From: Bacillota bacterium
GTDB taxonomy: Bacteria > Bacillota > UBA4882 > UBA8346
Direction of reading: 5' to 3'
Length of the DNA stretch: 52,148 nucleotides
NCBI GenBank assembly: GCA_023429995.1
Contig: JAEZCE010000064.1
Span: forward strand, 1-52,148
Shown here: positions 34,233 to 43,807 of the stretch, piece by piece
Numbering within the stretch: position 1 is the stretch's first letter
Layout: each line of letters opens with the position of its first letter
Notes under the pieces: model-generated
Databases searched by the model: none
Seen by the model: the letters and a program-made list of their open reading frames with translations, nothing else
What the model was told of the DNA's origin: nothing
Program-made: the position numbers and the translations under genes

Positions 34233-35525
34233 TTAGAAATGGCACATCAATTGTAATCCAAATTTCCTTTGGTAATTAACCACTTCCAAATTGGCAGAGC
34301 GGTTTAAATATATCCCGATGGTTGCTTCATTGGGACTGTTATCAAGCCCCAATTTCATGTCGAGATAATCGCCGCGTTCAAAACGATAATGCAGCCAAAC
34401 CTGACGGTAAGGATGTTCGAATTCATATTCAAAGCCGGTGGTGAGATTGTCGTCGATCGGGAAAGCGCAACCTACTTTCCATTCTCCGCTTGGATTATCC
34501 CCCCAGAAATATTTGGAGTAAACTTCCACAGTTCGCATCCGATAACCTACATAAGCTTGGATGTTTCCAAAAGTATCATCATCACTGAAAAAATAGCGGC
34601 CTTCCACTCGGGTTTGAATATATTTGGATGATACATGCAAAACCACCTTAGTTTCCACACCCGGATCCACCGATAGTTGGGTCATGAACCCCAGTTTCCG
34701 CAATTCCGGAAAATTATTCAGCTTTTCCGTCAAGAATTTCTCAAGTCTCGACCGGTAGTGAATTAAGAACTCTACCGGAACCCCTTTCAGCAAATCCGCC
34801 TTATCCTGATAGTGTTTTCCCGCGGCGCTCACCAGGAATACCGGTATATTGGCCGTCGCATAATCCACCGTTACATTGGATACAACCGTCCCTTGGGGGA
34901 TTAATGTCAAATCAAATTCGGTGGTCGTTCCCGGCCGGATCGAAAAGTTGCTGCTGAAGCCGGGAAGCTCCCGTTCGATTAAATAGTTGGCCACCGTGTT
35001 AAAAATTCCGGAGGACCAAGAAATTGAAGAAACCGGAAGCCCCACAAATATCTGATTCAGTTCCTTTTCAACTTTCGAGGCAACCTCACCGATTAATTGG
35101 GTAAGTTCCGGGTTAAGACCGGGAGTTTTTAGATTGAGCCGCAAATCACTGATTAAAGGAGGAATCGGCGTGATGTGCATCACGATTTTGGTATGCTCGC
35201 CCAAAAACAGATCGACCGACTCCAGGCTAAACCCGACTAAAACTTTGGAAAAAACATTGTAAATCGCTTTTTGAACCGTCGCTTTGTTTTTGGTCAGTAA
35301 AGCGACCGGTTGGTTTAATAGAATTTTTTCGCCGACTTTGGCAATGGTAAATTCGATCCGTTCTTGCAGTCCTTCATAAATTTTGCCGTCAATATCCAGT
35401 TGGACTTCGACGAAATCGACTTTCTTATCCTCCGGTCCGTCGGCGGCCGCATAAATATTTCCCAGCCGTTGACTGGTTAAAAGCAACACCACCATTGCAA
35501 AAAGAAGTAGCTTAGGCTTTAGCAA
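34233..35525 (-). CDS. Secreted protein with predicted C-terminal outer-membrane beta-barrel, unknown function
   Basis: 430 residues. A signal peptide (LLLFAMVVLLLTSQRLGNIY) is followed by a region of about 250 residues that alternates helices and strands and looks POTRA-like in part (VEVQLDIDGKIYEGLQERIE; VVSNVTVDYATANIPVFLVS). The last 150 residues show alternating amphipathic strands, such as KVVLHVSSKYIQTRVEGRYF, NIQAYVGYRMRTVEVYSKYF, TTGFEYEFEHPYRQVWLHYR and EATIGIYLNRSANLEVVNYQ. The protein ends in Phe, as beta-barrel substrates of BamA often do. It starts with TTG 13 bp after bamA. Confidence 0.75.
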   Translation of the reverse strand: MLKPKLLLFAMVVLLLTSQRLGNIYAAADGPEDKKVDFVEVQLDIDGKIYEGLQERIEFTIAKVGEKILLNQPVALLTKNKATVQKAIYNVFSKVLVGFSLESVDLFLGEHTKIVMHITPIPPLISDLRLNLKTPGLNPELTQLIGEVASKVEKELNQIFVGLPVSSISWSSGIFNTVANYLIERELPGFSSNFSIRPGTTTEFDLTLIPQGTVVSNVTVDYATANIPVFLVSAAGKHYQDKADLLKGVPVEFLIHYRSRLEKFLTEKLNNFPELRKLGFMTQLSVDPGVETKVVLHVSSKYIQTRVEGRYFFSDDDTFGNIQAYVGYRMRTVEVYSKYFWGDNPSGEWKVGCAFPIDDNLTTGFEYEFEHPYRQVWLHYRFERGDYLDMKLGLDNSPNEATIGIYLNRSANLEVVNYQRKFGLQLMCHF

Positions 35526-35538
35526 CGTATCACCCCGT

Positions 35539-37392
35539 TTAGAATAATTCTCCTAAGCTAAATATGAATTTTTTATCGCCATCAACATTCCATGCTTGAT
35601 CAAGGCGAATCAAGCCCAGCATCGGGACACTAATCCGGAGGCCAACGCCATAATCGGATTTTACATTGCCGGTATCATTATTATTCATCCAACCGGCATC
35701 GTAAAAAGCGACAAATTCCAAGCTTTTATTATTCGGGACCCGGTAACGCAGTTCGGTATTGGATAACAAATAAGAATTACCCACCAGGCCTTTGGTCGTA
35801 TCATCGCTATAACGCCGGTCGCTATAACCGCGCAGACGGTACATTCCCCCCAAATACAAGGCGTTATAATCCGGATAGTCTCCCGAAATCGTGGTACTCT
35901 GCAAACGAGTGCCGAAAACCAGGTTATCCGTAATCGGCGTGAACCAACGGCCGTCCAGATTTAATTTATTGTAATCATAAGCGCCGCCCAAATACTGAGT
36001 AGAAGTCGTATTATCCACCGATAAACGGTATCCGCCTTTCACAAAATTACTGTCGGCATACAACAACTTGTTCTGCACCAGACTCAACCTGATCGAATTG
36101 TCCCAAAAATCGGTATCATCAGGCAACGGCAGGGAATTGCTTACTGTTTCATCGCTGGAACTGGTATCTTTATCCCACCAACCCTTAAGCTCATTCTTTT
36201 CAAAATTCAATTGCACCTGCCCGTTAAGATTTTTGGCAAGTTGCTGGCCTAATGATATTCCAAAACCAGTTCGAACCAACTCTTCGTCATAATAATTTTT
36301 TGAATTATACTTAATATCATTGCCATCACTATCAGTGCCAATCACATCACCCGTCTTGAAACCCCAATTATTCATCGTCGAAGTGATGGTGCTGTCGGAA
36401 TTCCAAACCGAGAGTCCAAAGGAGGTATGCTTGTCCGTCAACCAGGGTTCACTGAAAGAAAACTCCACTTGCCGGTTTTCAGTATCATCAAGGCTGTAAT
36501 CCAAATTCAAAGACAAATTTTGACCCGTCCCCATCAGATTGGATTCGCCGTATCCCAACAGTCCTCCCCAGGTCTGGGTGGTTTCGGAATAAGAAACCCC
36601 GAAGGAAAAATTGCCCGTTTGCGCCTCTTTCAATTGCAACGTCAAATCCAAGGAGTCGGGGATCTCGCTCATTTCCAGCTGAGGTTCGACACCGTCAAAA
36701 ATCCGCAGCCGCATGAGCCGGGCCAGATCATCCTGTAAGACATCCCGCCTAATCACATCGCCGGTTTTAATCGAAAGTTCACGGGTAACAACTCGCTCCT
36801 GGGTCTTTACCAGTCCGGATATTTTGATCTTACCGTATTTTAACTCAACCAGTTCAACTTTGACAGTTCCATCCGCGCTTATACCTAAATTCCGGGTGTT
36901 TTTGGGTTGAATCCACAAGCCCTTCTTTTCCTGGCAAAACTTGATGGCCTTTCCGAGGTCGGCTCGAAACGTCGCCGTATTAAATACGTCGCCCGCCTTT
37001 TGAGAGAAAAAAGGGGTTAATTCTTCAGGCTTGACATTGGCAAGCCCGCTGATTTGCACTTCTTTAAAGATGGGGTTTTCAAAAACTTCAAAGACAACTT
37101 TAACCCCGTTTAACATATTTTCCGTTTTCACCTGAACATCCGCAAAATAGCCCAGGTCCATGATTGCCTGAGCGTCATTTTGGGCCGATTTAGCATCGAA
37201 AGGAGCCCCCATTCTGGTATTGGTGATAACCCCTAAGACCTTTTCAGCAGGAATATGCGCATTGCCCTGAAGCTCAAAAGTTATTACGATTGGAACGGAT
37301 TCTGCCCGGGCCGGTATCGCCAGAGCCACTCCCAGGCATAAAAGAATCAGTGTCATTCCCGCAAGAATGCGGTTGCGGCCTGAAAATTTCAA
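35539..37392 (-). CDS. bamA: Outer-membrane protein assembly factor BamA
   Basis: 617 residues, Omp85 family, inserts beta-barrels into the outer membrane. After a signal peptide ending near ALAIPARAES, three POTRA domains can be counted: about 32-105 (VITFELQGNAHIPAEKVLGV), 106-185 (FKEVQISGLANVKPEELTPF) and 186-258 (GKIKISGLVKTQERVVTREL). E. coli BamA has five. The 16-strand barrel follows, with the conserved loop-6 motif in YRLRGYSDRRYS, GVGLRISVPMLGLIRLD near the end and a terminal Phe. Start TTG after AAAGGGGG. It is followed by a second barrel gene and ompH. Confidence 0.97.
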   Translation of the reverse strand: MKFSGRNRILAGMTLILLCLGVALAIPARAESVPIVITFELQGNAHIPAEKVLGVITNTRMGAPFDAKSAQNDAQAIMDLGYFADVQVKTENMLNGVKVVFEVFENPIFKEVQISGLANVKPEELTPFFSQKAGDVFNTATFRADLGKAIKFCQEKKGLWIQPKNTRNLGISADGTVKVELVELKYGKIKISGLVKTQERVVTRELSIKTGDVIRRDVLQDDLARLMRLRIFDGVEPQLEMSEIPDSLDLTLQLKEAQTGNFSFGVSYSETTQTWGGLLGYGESNLMGTGQNLSLNLDYSLDDTENRQVEFSFSEPWLTDKHTSFGLSVWNSDSTITSTMNNWGFKTGDVIGTDSDGNDIKYNSKNYYDEELVRTGFGISLGQQLAKNLNGQVQLNFEKNELKGWWDKDTSSSDETVSNSLPLPDDTDFWDNSIRLSLVQNKLLYADSNFVKGGYRLSVDNTTSTQYLGGAYDYNKLNLDGRWFTPITDNLVFGTRLQSTTISGDYPDYNALYLGGMYRLRGYSDRRYSDDTTKGLVGNSYLLSNTELRYRVPNNKSLEFVAFYDAGWMNNNDTGNVKSDYGVGLRISVPMLGLIRLDQAWNVDGDKKFIFSLGELF

Positions 37393-37420
37393 AAAATAGC
37401 CCCCTTTGGATGCTGATTAA

Positions 37421-38086
37421 TTATTTACCAATCCGTAAGCTATGTGAAGCTTCCTTCGTTAAGGCGTCTTCATCGATGGAAAGTCTTGAAACTGCTTTAA
37501 GCGCCGGTTTTGAATCAACAACACTTGTTTTCGCCCGTTCAGCCATGGAATCGGCATAACGGACCTGCTTATTATGGAGTTTTGTGTCTTCTACAGGTTG
37601 AGCAACCGGTGGATTACCCGCCGCGAGTTCAGTCTGGGCAACAGCATCATCTTGGTCGGTGGTCTTCAATTCCGCCACCGAAGGGGGCGTCTTACCGACC
37701 GTTGCAATTTCTTGATTTGGGAGAATTGCCCCAGGCTTCATTTGCTGAGCCAGCGAAAGGTTCTTTGATTTTAAAGCCGGTGAAAAGAGTCCGCTTAGAC
37801 GCGCGCCAACCCCCAAGCCGGCCACTAGTACCAAAGAAGCAGCTATAGGGATAATATACTTTAGATTGGAACGGCGCGCCGGTTTCCTCTGGAATGGCGT
37901 TACAGTTTTTGAAACGGATTGTTCATGACTTAGTTCCCAAGCATGTTTAACTTCTGCTTGCGCCAAGTTCAGAATCAGCCCGGCTCTTTCCGGGTTGGAG
38001 TTTTTATATTCATCTTTGGCCTTTTCAAGCCAGTCTTTGGCATTCTCAATTTTATCAATGAGTTTATCCGCTTTTGTTTTTTCCAT
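37421..38086 (-). CDS. Single-pass membrane protein of unknown function behind the sigma factor gene
   Basis: 221 residues. A cytoplasmic N-terminal helical segment (ADKLIDKIENAKDWLEKAKD; AGLILNLAQAEVKHAWELSH), one membrane helix (YIIPIAASLVLVAGLGVGA, ~78-96) and a low-complexity exported part rich in Ala, Lys, Pro and Thr. There are no cysteines, so it lacks the zinc-binding HxxxCxxC of common anti-sigma factors, but the topology (short cytoplasmic helices plus one anchor) resembles one. It sits between the sigma factor gene and bamA with a gap of only 28 bp to bamA. Confidence 0.75.
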   Translation of the reverse strand: MEKTKADKLIDKIENAKDWLEKAKDEYKNSNPERAGLILNLAQAEVKHAWELSHEQSVSKTVTPFQRKPARRSNLKYIIPIAASLVLVAGLGVGARLSGLFSPALKSKNLSLAQQMKPGAILPNQEIATVGKTPPSVAELKTTDQDDAVAQTELAAGNPPVAQPVEDTKLHNKQVRYADSMAERAKTSVVDSKPALKAVSRLSIDEDALTKEASHSLRIGK

Positions 38087-38227
38087 TCAAATTCCCCGCC
38101 TTTCAAAAGTCTCTCACAGATAATATCCATAGGGTCCCTTGATTTTTGGAATGCGATTTACGATTATTATTCGGGTTTTGCTCAATCTTGCTTTTAATTT
38201 CTTGGCTTTAGGCTCTCATCATACTTC

Positions 38228-38875
38228 TCATAAGCCATTTGCTTTCATTTCCGCGCGCAATTTGGATAACATGCCCCTTAATCTCTGTAAAGCCTTCTTT
38301 TGAAGTTTATAAAGGTAGGATAGACTGATATTTAATTCTTTGGCCGTAGCGGCAGGTTCCTTGTCAAAAAGATATAAGTCCTGGATGATTCGTTGTTCTT
38401 TCGGATTCAAGCGGGAAATAGCCCGGTTGATTTGCTGATGAATGACCCGGTGCGAGACTTCCTCTTCCACATTCACATGCTCATCAACAATTCGGGAGAT
38501 GAAGGTTTCAACCTCTTCTTCATAAAGCGCCAATTCCAGACAGTCTTGATTGGACCGTTGCCTGCGGAGAAAATCGATCATCCGGCCGCGAATCCGATAC
38601 TGGGCAAAGGTGCTGAATTTCACAGCATGTTGCAGGTCGAAATTTTCGACCGCTTCAATCAAACCGACCGTTCCCTCCTGGATTAAATCAAAAAACAACT
38701 CTTCACGATCGGTAAGCCGGGAGGCGATTTTAAAAACCAGGGGCTGATAAGACTCAATAATCCGTTGACGTGACTCCCGCGAGTTTTCTAATTTAAAACA
38801 TTTCCATAATATTTCTTCTTCCGCTGGTTCAAGCAGATGAACTTTAGATAACTCAGTTAAATATTGGTGAATCAA
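38228..38875 (-). CDS. Sigma-70 family RNA polymerase sigma factor
   Basis: 215 residues with regions 2 to 4. Region 2 is YQPLVFKIASRL, LFFDLIQEGTVGLIEAVENF and KFSTFAQYRIRGRMIDFLRR, which includes the core-binding and -10 segments. Region 4 is LNPKEQRIIQDLYLFDKEPA followed by the HTH TAKELNISLSYLYKLQKKAL. The arrangement and size match the SigF/FliA/WhiG-like alternative sigma group rather than ECF factors; region 3 appears short. Start TTG after AAGGTGA. It lies directly upstream of the membrane protein and bamA and downstream of tamB, so control of envelope genes is a reasonable inference. Confidence 0.9.
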   Translation of the reverse strand: MIHQYLTELSKVHLLEPAEEEILWKCFKLENSRESRQRIIESYQPLVFKIASRLTDREELFFDLIQEGTVGLIEAVENFDLQHAVKFSTFAQYRIRGRMIDFLRRQRSNQDCLELALYEEEVETFISRIVDEHVNVEEEVSHRVIHQQINRAISRLNPKEQRIIQDLYLFDKEPAATAKELNISLSYLYKLQKKALQRLRGMLSKLRAEMKANGL

Positions 38876-39098
38876 CCAGTCACCTTCCCGGAAATCAGTA
38901 CATCAAAACCATCAAATGGAACAAACCGTCATCAAGTTGGAATTTCTTTTTGTAAAGCCTATTTCAAAGATGAAAATTTCTCGTTTTTTATCCGTTATCC
39001 TTCTTGAACGGAGAAAGTTTTTCCGGAATATTTGGAGATTGTTACAACTGTTTTTAATTTTTTCCAATATTCACGAATTTGCCGCTTCCCAGTCAACA

Positions 39099-42000
39099 TT
39101 AAAACCCGAATCGATAAGTTAGGCGCCATGAAGTGCCGTCCAGTACCGAATATTCAGTGCCAAGAGATAGACGGGAATTAATATGGTAGTCCAAACCCCA
39201 CTGATCTTTTTGGTTGTACATAAACGAGCGGCTATACGATAAAAATACGTCCTTGCCTATATTCCGGCCAACATTGAGACGCAAATCATTTTCTTCATAG
39301 TTAGGCTGCAGATACAAATAATCCAAATCGAGAACATTGCGCACCTGATACAGGAAATCTCCAAAAACCGTATCTGTTACCATACTTAGATTTCCCGTAA
39401 GGATATTGCTAACCTCCGTTGAGCTCTTTTCCTCATCAAACTCAGGCCAATTGAACATCGCAAATATTTCCGTTCTCGACATAAAAGGTTCCGCCGAAAG
39501 GTTAATCGCAATATCACCGCCCACCTGACCCTTGGCGGTTAGAAAAACTTCGGCCCGGGAAGTTCTCAAACTGGAATTCAGATCAATATACGGCATATAT
39601 CCTTGTTCATGGGTAAAGGTGGCCTTTGCGCGGTTGATTTTAAAAGTTTGACCATAAAAAGAAACAATGCCTTGTTCGGATGTGGCTTCCCCTTCCATTG
39701 TGGGATCCGACCATTTACCCCCTATCTGAAGTTTTCCGCTTACGTCGATATCCGCCAAGCCGATTTGACGAAAACGGACATTATCGCGGGTATTTACTTT
39801 AATGGATAAAGTAGGATCCCAAACGGGAGGCGTCTCCTCTTTCCCGGAACCGGAGGAGGCGATTACAATTCTGCTATCAAACAGCGTGATATCCCCGGCG
39901 ACTTGTGATTGGGTTAACCCGCCGGTTGCGGTAAGGTTTACATTGCTGTAGCCGCTATAATAGCGATTGTTATAAAAAATTTTCGAACCGCTAAACCCCA
40001 AATTCAAATAGTCAATTTGAAATCCGGTATAAGATACATAGCCGTTCAAATTGAATTTTCCCGGCCCGTAATTACCTTTCGCTTTCTTGAACGTCGCCCT
40101 GTGATCATCAAAAGAAACCGTTGCTTGAAAACCCTCAATCGGCCGGGGCAAGTCCTCGATCTTGGCTGACACATTATTGATCTCGATTTCGCCGACTATT
40201 TCCGGTTTTGTTAGAGAACCGCCCAATTGAATTTCCCCATCGAGCGCGCCTTGAGAAACACCCAGGCTGGGAGTGAACACATTCACGAAATCTGCGGGGA
40301 AATTTTTTAGATTAACATCCAATTTTAGCCTTCTGGATATGGATGGCCGTACATTTCCGGACGGAAGATGAAAGCTGTTTGATAATTCCGCGGGCCAAGG
40401 AATATAACCGTTAGCCGAAAAAACGATCCCTTTACGGTTTAACGCGCTTTCATTGACCGATATTCCTTGATTGTCCAAATGCCCTACAGTGGTAAAATCT
40501 CCTACCGGATGATTATTTACCGTCATATTACCAACCGACAAACGATATTCCCCCGACAAGACCGCAGGCGACCAATTCACCAACAAATATGCATTCACTA
40601 CCCCATTGACTTGATAAGACGAGTCAAGCAAAGGGTTAATGGCTTGAAAAGAAAAATCCTGCAAATATAGATTCATCCTAGACAATTTGCCCGGTCTCCA
40701 AACGCCGTCGGCGGAGAGAACTCCGCTTCCTTGATTCAATTGCAGGTTATCAATGGTCAATTGACGGTTTTTATAGGAAAAAGCAAACTCTCCGGAGACC
40801 GGCAAGGAATTGATGGCTCCTTGCATGATAAATCCATCAACGTCAATCTGGGGATTATCGAAAGTACCCCTTAGTTTTGCGGCGCCGAATAATAATCCGT
40901 CCGTTTCAAAGCCTTTAGGCAATGCCGCAAAACTATTCAACAACTCCCCAAGATGCAATGCGGTTACCTTTAAATTCAAATTCATCGACGGCTCTTTGGC
41001 AAGAGAAATATCGCCTTCCAACAACACTTGAGTTTGGCCCTGAGCAAGCCGGACCGATTGAATTTGAACCGTTTGCGACTGCCAGGCGATTTGGGCTTCC
41101 ATCGACTGAAAATTCGTCGTTCCATAACCTAACTGTTGGCCCGAGCAATAAGCGGTTAATACCGGGTTTGTAAGGCTACCCGTTAATTTCCCATCAAGAT
41201 TTATCCTTCCGTGGAGATTCTTACCGCCGTATGTCAGTTGTAAGGCTTCCAAAGACAGATTTGAGCCTTGAATGTCCAAGTCTATCCGTTGAGGATTCAC
41301 CATCCCGGCCAGTTCAATCCGAGTGTTTTGTTTGGTTAATTCAAATTTTTTAATTGAAAATTCCGAGAGGTTCCCCGAAAATTGCAACAACCCTTTTTCC
41401 ATTTGAATCGGCCCGAAAGTTGGTTCAGCGAGAGAAATTTCCCCGCTGATATCGGGATTGTTCCATTTACCATTCACCGCGCAATCAATTTTGGCAGTTC
41501 CGGACGGTTTAAATTTGGCAGTCGCCGGCAACCATTCCGATAGGGCATTCAGTTGAAAGTTATCGCTTGTAAGTTGCAACGCCAGTTGAGGCTGATCCGG
41601 GAATGTAACTCTTCCGGTAATCCGGCAATCACCAACTGGGGTTGAAACGAAAGCTTCACTAATATTCAGTCCTGAACGACTATAATCTAAAACGCTGCTA
41701 ACAGTGCCAATTTTCCGACCGGACCAACTCACATCCGAAAAAACGCCTTCAATTTTTCCGGTCAGGTCTTGCAACGGACCCAAGAATGATAAATTGCCAT
41801 TGAATATTCCTTCCAACGGGTAGGTTTTATTATCGGGTATGATTTGATGGATGTTGATGTTTTCAGCGCTTAGGTCAGCTTTTATTTCAGAAGTGTTCCA
41901 TAACAAATGCCCATAGATCATTCCCTGGTCTATCTTAGCTTGGATGGAATCAATGCTCAGATTGCCGTTTATCCAACTGAATACTCCACTGGCTTCTTTC

Positions 42001-43772
42001 ATTTCCGCATCATGATAAGCCAGGTTTTCCCCCCTGAAAATACCAAAAACACTACCGGGTAAAAAAGGAGTCCCCTTATCCCAGCTTCCTTTGAAGATTA
42101 ATTCACTCGATACTTTTCCCCGGATGTTCCACTCCGAACCAAAATGCGTCTGCTGAAAGGAAAGGTCGACGGCCTCGCCGGAAATCCGCCAGTCGATGCC
42201 CTCCTTTTTAAACCGGATATCCCCTTTGGCAAGTAAACTTCCATCCCCAAGATTAGCTTCGCCATTGAGAATTTTCAAAACATGGGTATGATTATCCCAC
42301 GCTAATTTCAAATTTAAATCTTCAAGCTGGACATTCTGACAAGAAATTCTCCGGGCTGAAATCGCTCCGGAAACTTTGGGATCCGTCGGTTTTCCCGTAA
42401 TGGTTCCTTCCACATCCATCAGGCCATTTATATTCAAGCCCCGTTCCTTTAAAATCGCGAACATATCGGACTGAATTTTCAGATCGGAACCGTAGATTTT
42501 CAAATTTAACTGCGGGTTGAATATATTGTCAATTCCACCACGGACTCCGATTAACGAATCGTCCCAATTTCCTTCCAATCTTTGAATCCTAAGGTTATTG
42601 TCCCGAATGATAATCCTCGCTCCGATTTGGCCGAGCAATCTTTCCCGGTCCCATAGGAATTCTCCGTTATCAATAAATATTTCTCCATCAATACTCGGTT
42701 TATCAACAGTCCCGACAATCGCCAACCGCGCTTCTCCTTCACCCCGCAGCGCCGTTTTTTGACTGAACGGCAATAAACCTTCCCATTCCGCGAGGCGAAT
42801 CCGCTCTGCGCTCAGCAGGCCTTTAATCGCGCCCGTCTTGTTGTTGAAAAGGCCTGATACTCGAATCACAGTCTGATTATGATTGAACTCGGCTTTTTTA
42901 ATTTTACACTCAAGGGGTGTAAACTCAGCACGGAGATTTTTAATAACAAATGAGTCCCGAACCCTAGGAACTTTGAATTTCATGTCCGATAACGATAAAA
43001 CGCCTTTGTTCAACCAGACCCCATCTTTATTCCAAGCAAATTGTAGCTTCGTACTGCCAAATCCCGAGCGAATCCCGTACTGTTTGGCCTTGGAAATAAA
43101 GGGCACCAGGCTATCGACAGCAACATGAGCGGCCGTAAATTCACCGGTTCCCCCCAATTTATCCAGCCGGCACCTTCCCCGGCTGCTCCACTTCATTCCT
43201 TTGTTAAGGTTAGCATTTCCTTTCACATTCCATGTTAGAAGCGAATATTTACTGAGGTTGAACTTCCCTGAAATATTATGAAGCGTATAGAGGCCGTATT
43301 GGTAGTCCTGAAATTTCAGTGTCCCTTGATTAATCTTCAATAAAAATTGCATTTCCATTTTACCGGGGGGCAAATATTGTGAAAAATTTATCGTTCCGTC
43401 CTCAAAACGTTTCACTTCAATCTTGGGTTTAAAAAAGCTGATCTCTCGCAAAGCGCGTCTTGGGTGTTCCATATTGGCCGGAAGAGCAAGGAGATTAAAT
43501 CGAAAAGTTAATTTTTCACATTGAAAAGGAATGGAACCATCCTGAACATCCTGGAAAACCACGCCGGTTGCAGAAATACCATTGATTCCATCCCAGCGGA
43601 CCTTTTTGATAATGATTTTGACTCCGATAAAATCACTTTGCAGCTCTGCTCTTACTCTGGATGCAATCCAACGGTCCTGCACAAAAAATCCGGCGGTCGC
43701 ATAAAACAAAAAGCCCAAAATCATCGTCAGGGCTGTTAACAAAATAATTTTATTGCGAACCGTTTTAACCAC
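39099..43772 (-). CDS. tamB: TamB-like translocation and assembly module protein (DUF490)
   Basis: 1557 residues, an AsmA/TamB-type protein. One N-terminal membrane anchor (IILLTALTMILGFLFYATAG) is followed by a very long repetitive beta-rich region of AsmA/TamB type. Examples are GEARLAIVGTVDKPSIDGEI, NGLMDVEGTITGKPTDPKVS and GKLTGSLTNPVLTAYCSG. Near the end the DUF490 block appears: SIKVNTRDNVRFRQIGLADI, GKLQIGGKWSDPTMEGEATS, QGIVSFYGQTFKINRAKATF and LSRTEIFAMFNWPEF-like sequence. Such proteins span the periplasm and are implicated in phospholipid or barrel transport to the outer membrane. Start is GTG after AGGGGGA. The protein ends RLTYRFGF. Confidence 0.93.
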   Translation of the reverse strand: MVKTVRNKIILLTALTMILGFLFYATAGFFVQDRWIASRVRAELQSDFIGVKIIIKKVRWDGINGISATGVVFQDVQDGSIPFQCEKLTFRFNLLALPANMEHPRRALREISFFKPKIEVKRFEDGTINFSQYLPPGKMEMQFLLKINQGTLKFQDYQYGLYTLHNISGKFNLSKYSLLTWNVKGNANLNKGMKWSSRGRCRLDKLGGTGEFTAAHVAVDSLVPFISKAKQYGIRSGFGSTKLQFAWNKDGVWLNKGVLSLSDMKFKVPRVRDSFVIKNLRAEFTPLECKIKKAEFNHNQTVIRVSGLFNNKTGAIKGLLSAERIRLAEWEGLLPFSQKTALRGEGEARLAIVGTVDKPSIDGEIFIDNGEFLWDRERLLGQIGARIIIRDNNLRIQRLEGNWDDSLIGVRGGIDNIFNPQLNLKIYGSDLKIQSDMFAILKERGLNINGLMDVEGTITGKPTDPKVSGAISARRISCQNVQLEDLNLKLAWDNHTHVLKILNGEANLGDGSLLAKGDIRFKKEGIDWRISGEAVDLSFQQTHFGSEWNIRGKVSSELIFKGSWDKGTPFLPGSVFGIFRGENLAYHDAEMKEASGVFSWINGNLSIDSIQAKIDQGMIYGHLLWNTSEIKADLSAENINIHQIIPDNKTYPLEGIFNGNLSFLGPLQDLTGKIEGVFSDVSWSGRKIGTVSSVLDYSRSGLNISEAFVSTPVGDCRITGRVTFPDQPQLALQLTSDNFQLNALSEWLPATAKFKPSGTAKIDCAVNGKWNNPDISGEISLAEPTFGPIQMEKGLLQFSGNLSEFSIKKFELTKQNTRIELAGMVNPQRIDLDIQGSNLSLEALQLTYGGKNLHGRINLDGKLTGSLTNPVLTAYCSGQQLGYGTTNFQSMEAQIAWQSQTVQIQSVRLAQGQTQVLLEGDISLAKEPSMNLNLKVTALHLGELLNSFAALPKGFETDGLLFGAAKLRGTFDNPQIDVDGFIMQGAINSLPVSGEFAFSYKNRQLTIDNLQLNQGSGVLSADGVWRPGKLSRMNLYLQDFSFQAINPLLDSSYQVNGVVNAYLLVNWSPAVLSGEYRLSVGNMTVNNHPVGDFTTVGHLDNQGISVNESALNRKGIVFSANGYIPWPAELSNSFHLPSGNVRPSISRRLKLDVNLKNFPADFVNVFTPSLGVSQGALDGEIQLGGSLTKPEIVGEIEINNVSAKIEDLPRPIEGFQATVSFDDHRATFKKAKGNYGPGKFNLNGYVSYTGFQIDYLNLGFSGSKIFYNNRYYSGYSNVNLTATGGLTQSQVAGDITLFDSRIVIASSGSGKEETPPVWDPTLSIKVNTRDNVRFRQIGLADIDVSGKLQIGGKWSDPTMEGEATSEQGIVSFYGQTFKINRAKATFTHEQGYMPYIDLNSSLRTSRAEVFLTAKGQVGGDIAINLSAEPFMSRTEIFAMFNWPEFDEEKSSTEVSNILTGNLSMVTDTVFGDFLYQVRNVLDLDYLYLQPNYEENDLRLNVGRNIGKDVFLSYSRSFMYNQKDQWGLDYHINSRLSLGTEYSVLDGTSWRLTYRFGF

Positions 43773-43807
43773 TTTTAAAGTCCCCCTGGGCAATCCTTCG
43801 CGTTTCT

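Noticed and set aside
37421..38086. Zinc-binding anti-sigma factor (ZAS type)
   Set aside because: No cysteine is present, so the HxxxCxxC motif is missing; only topology and position suggest an anti-sigma role.
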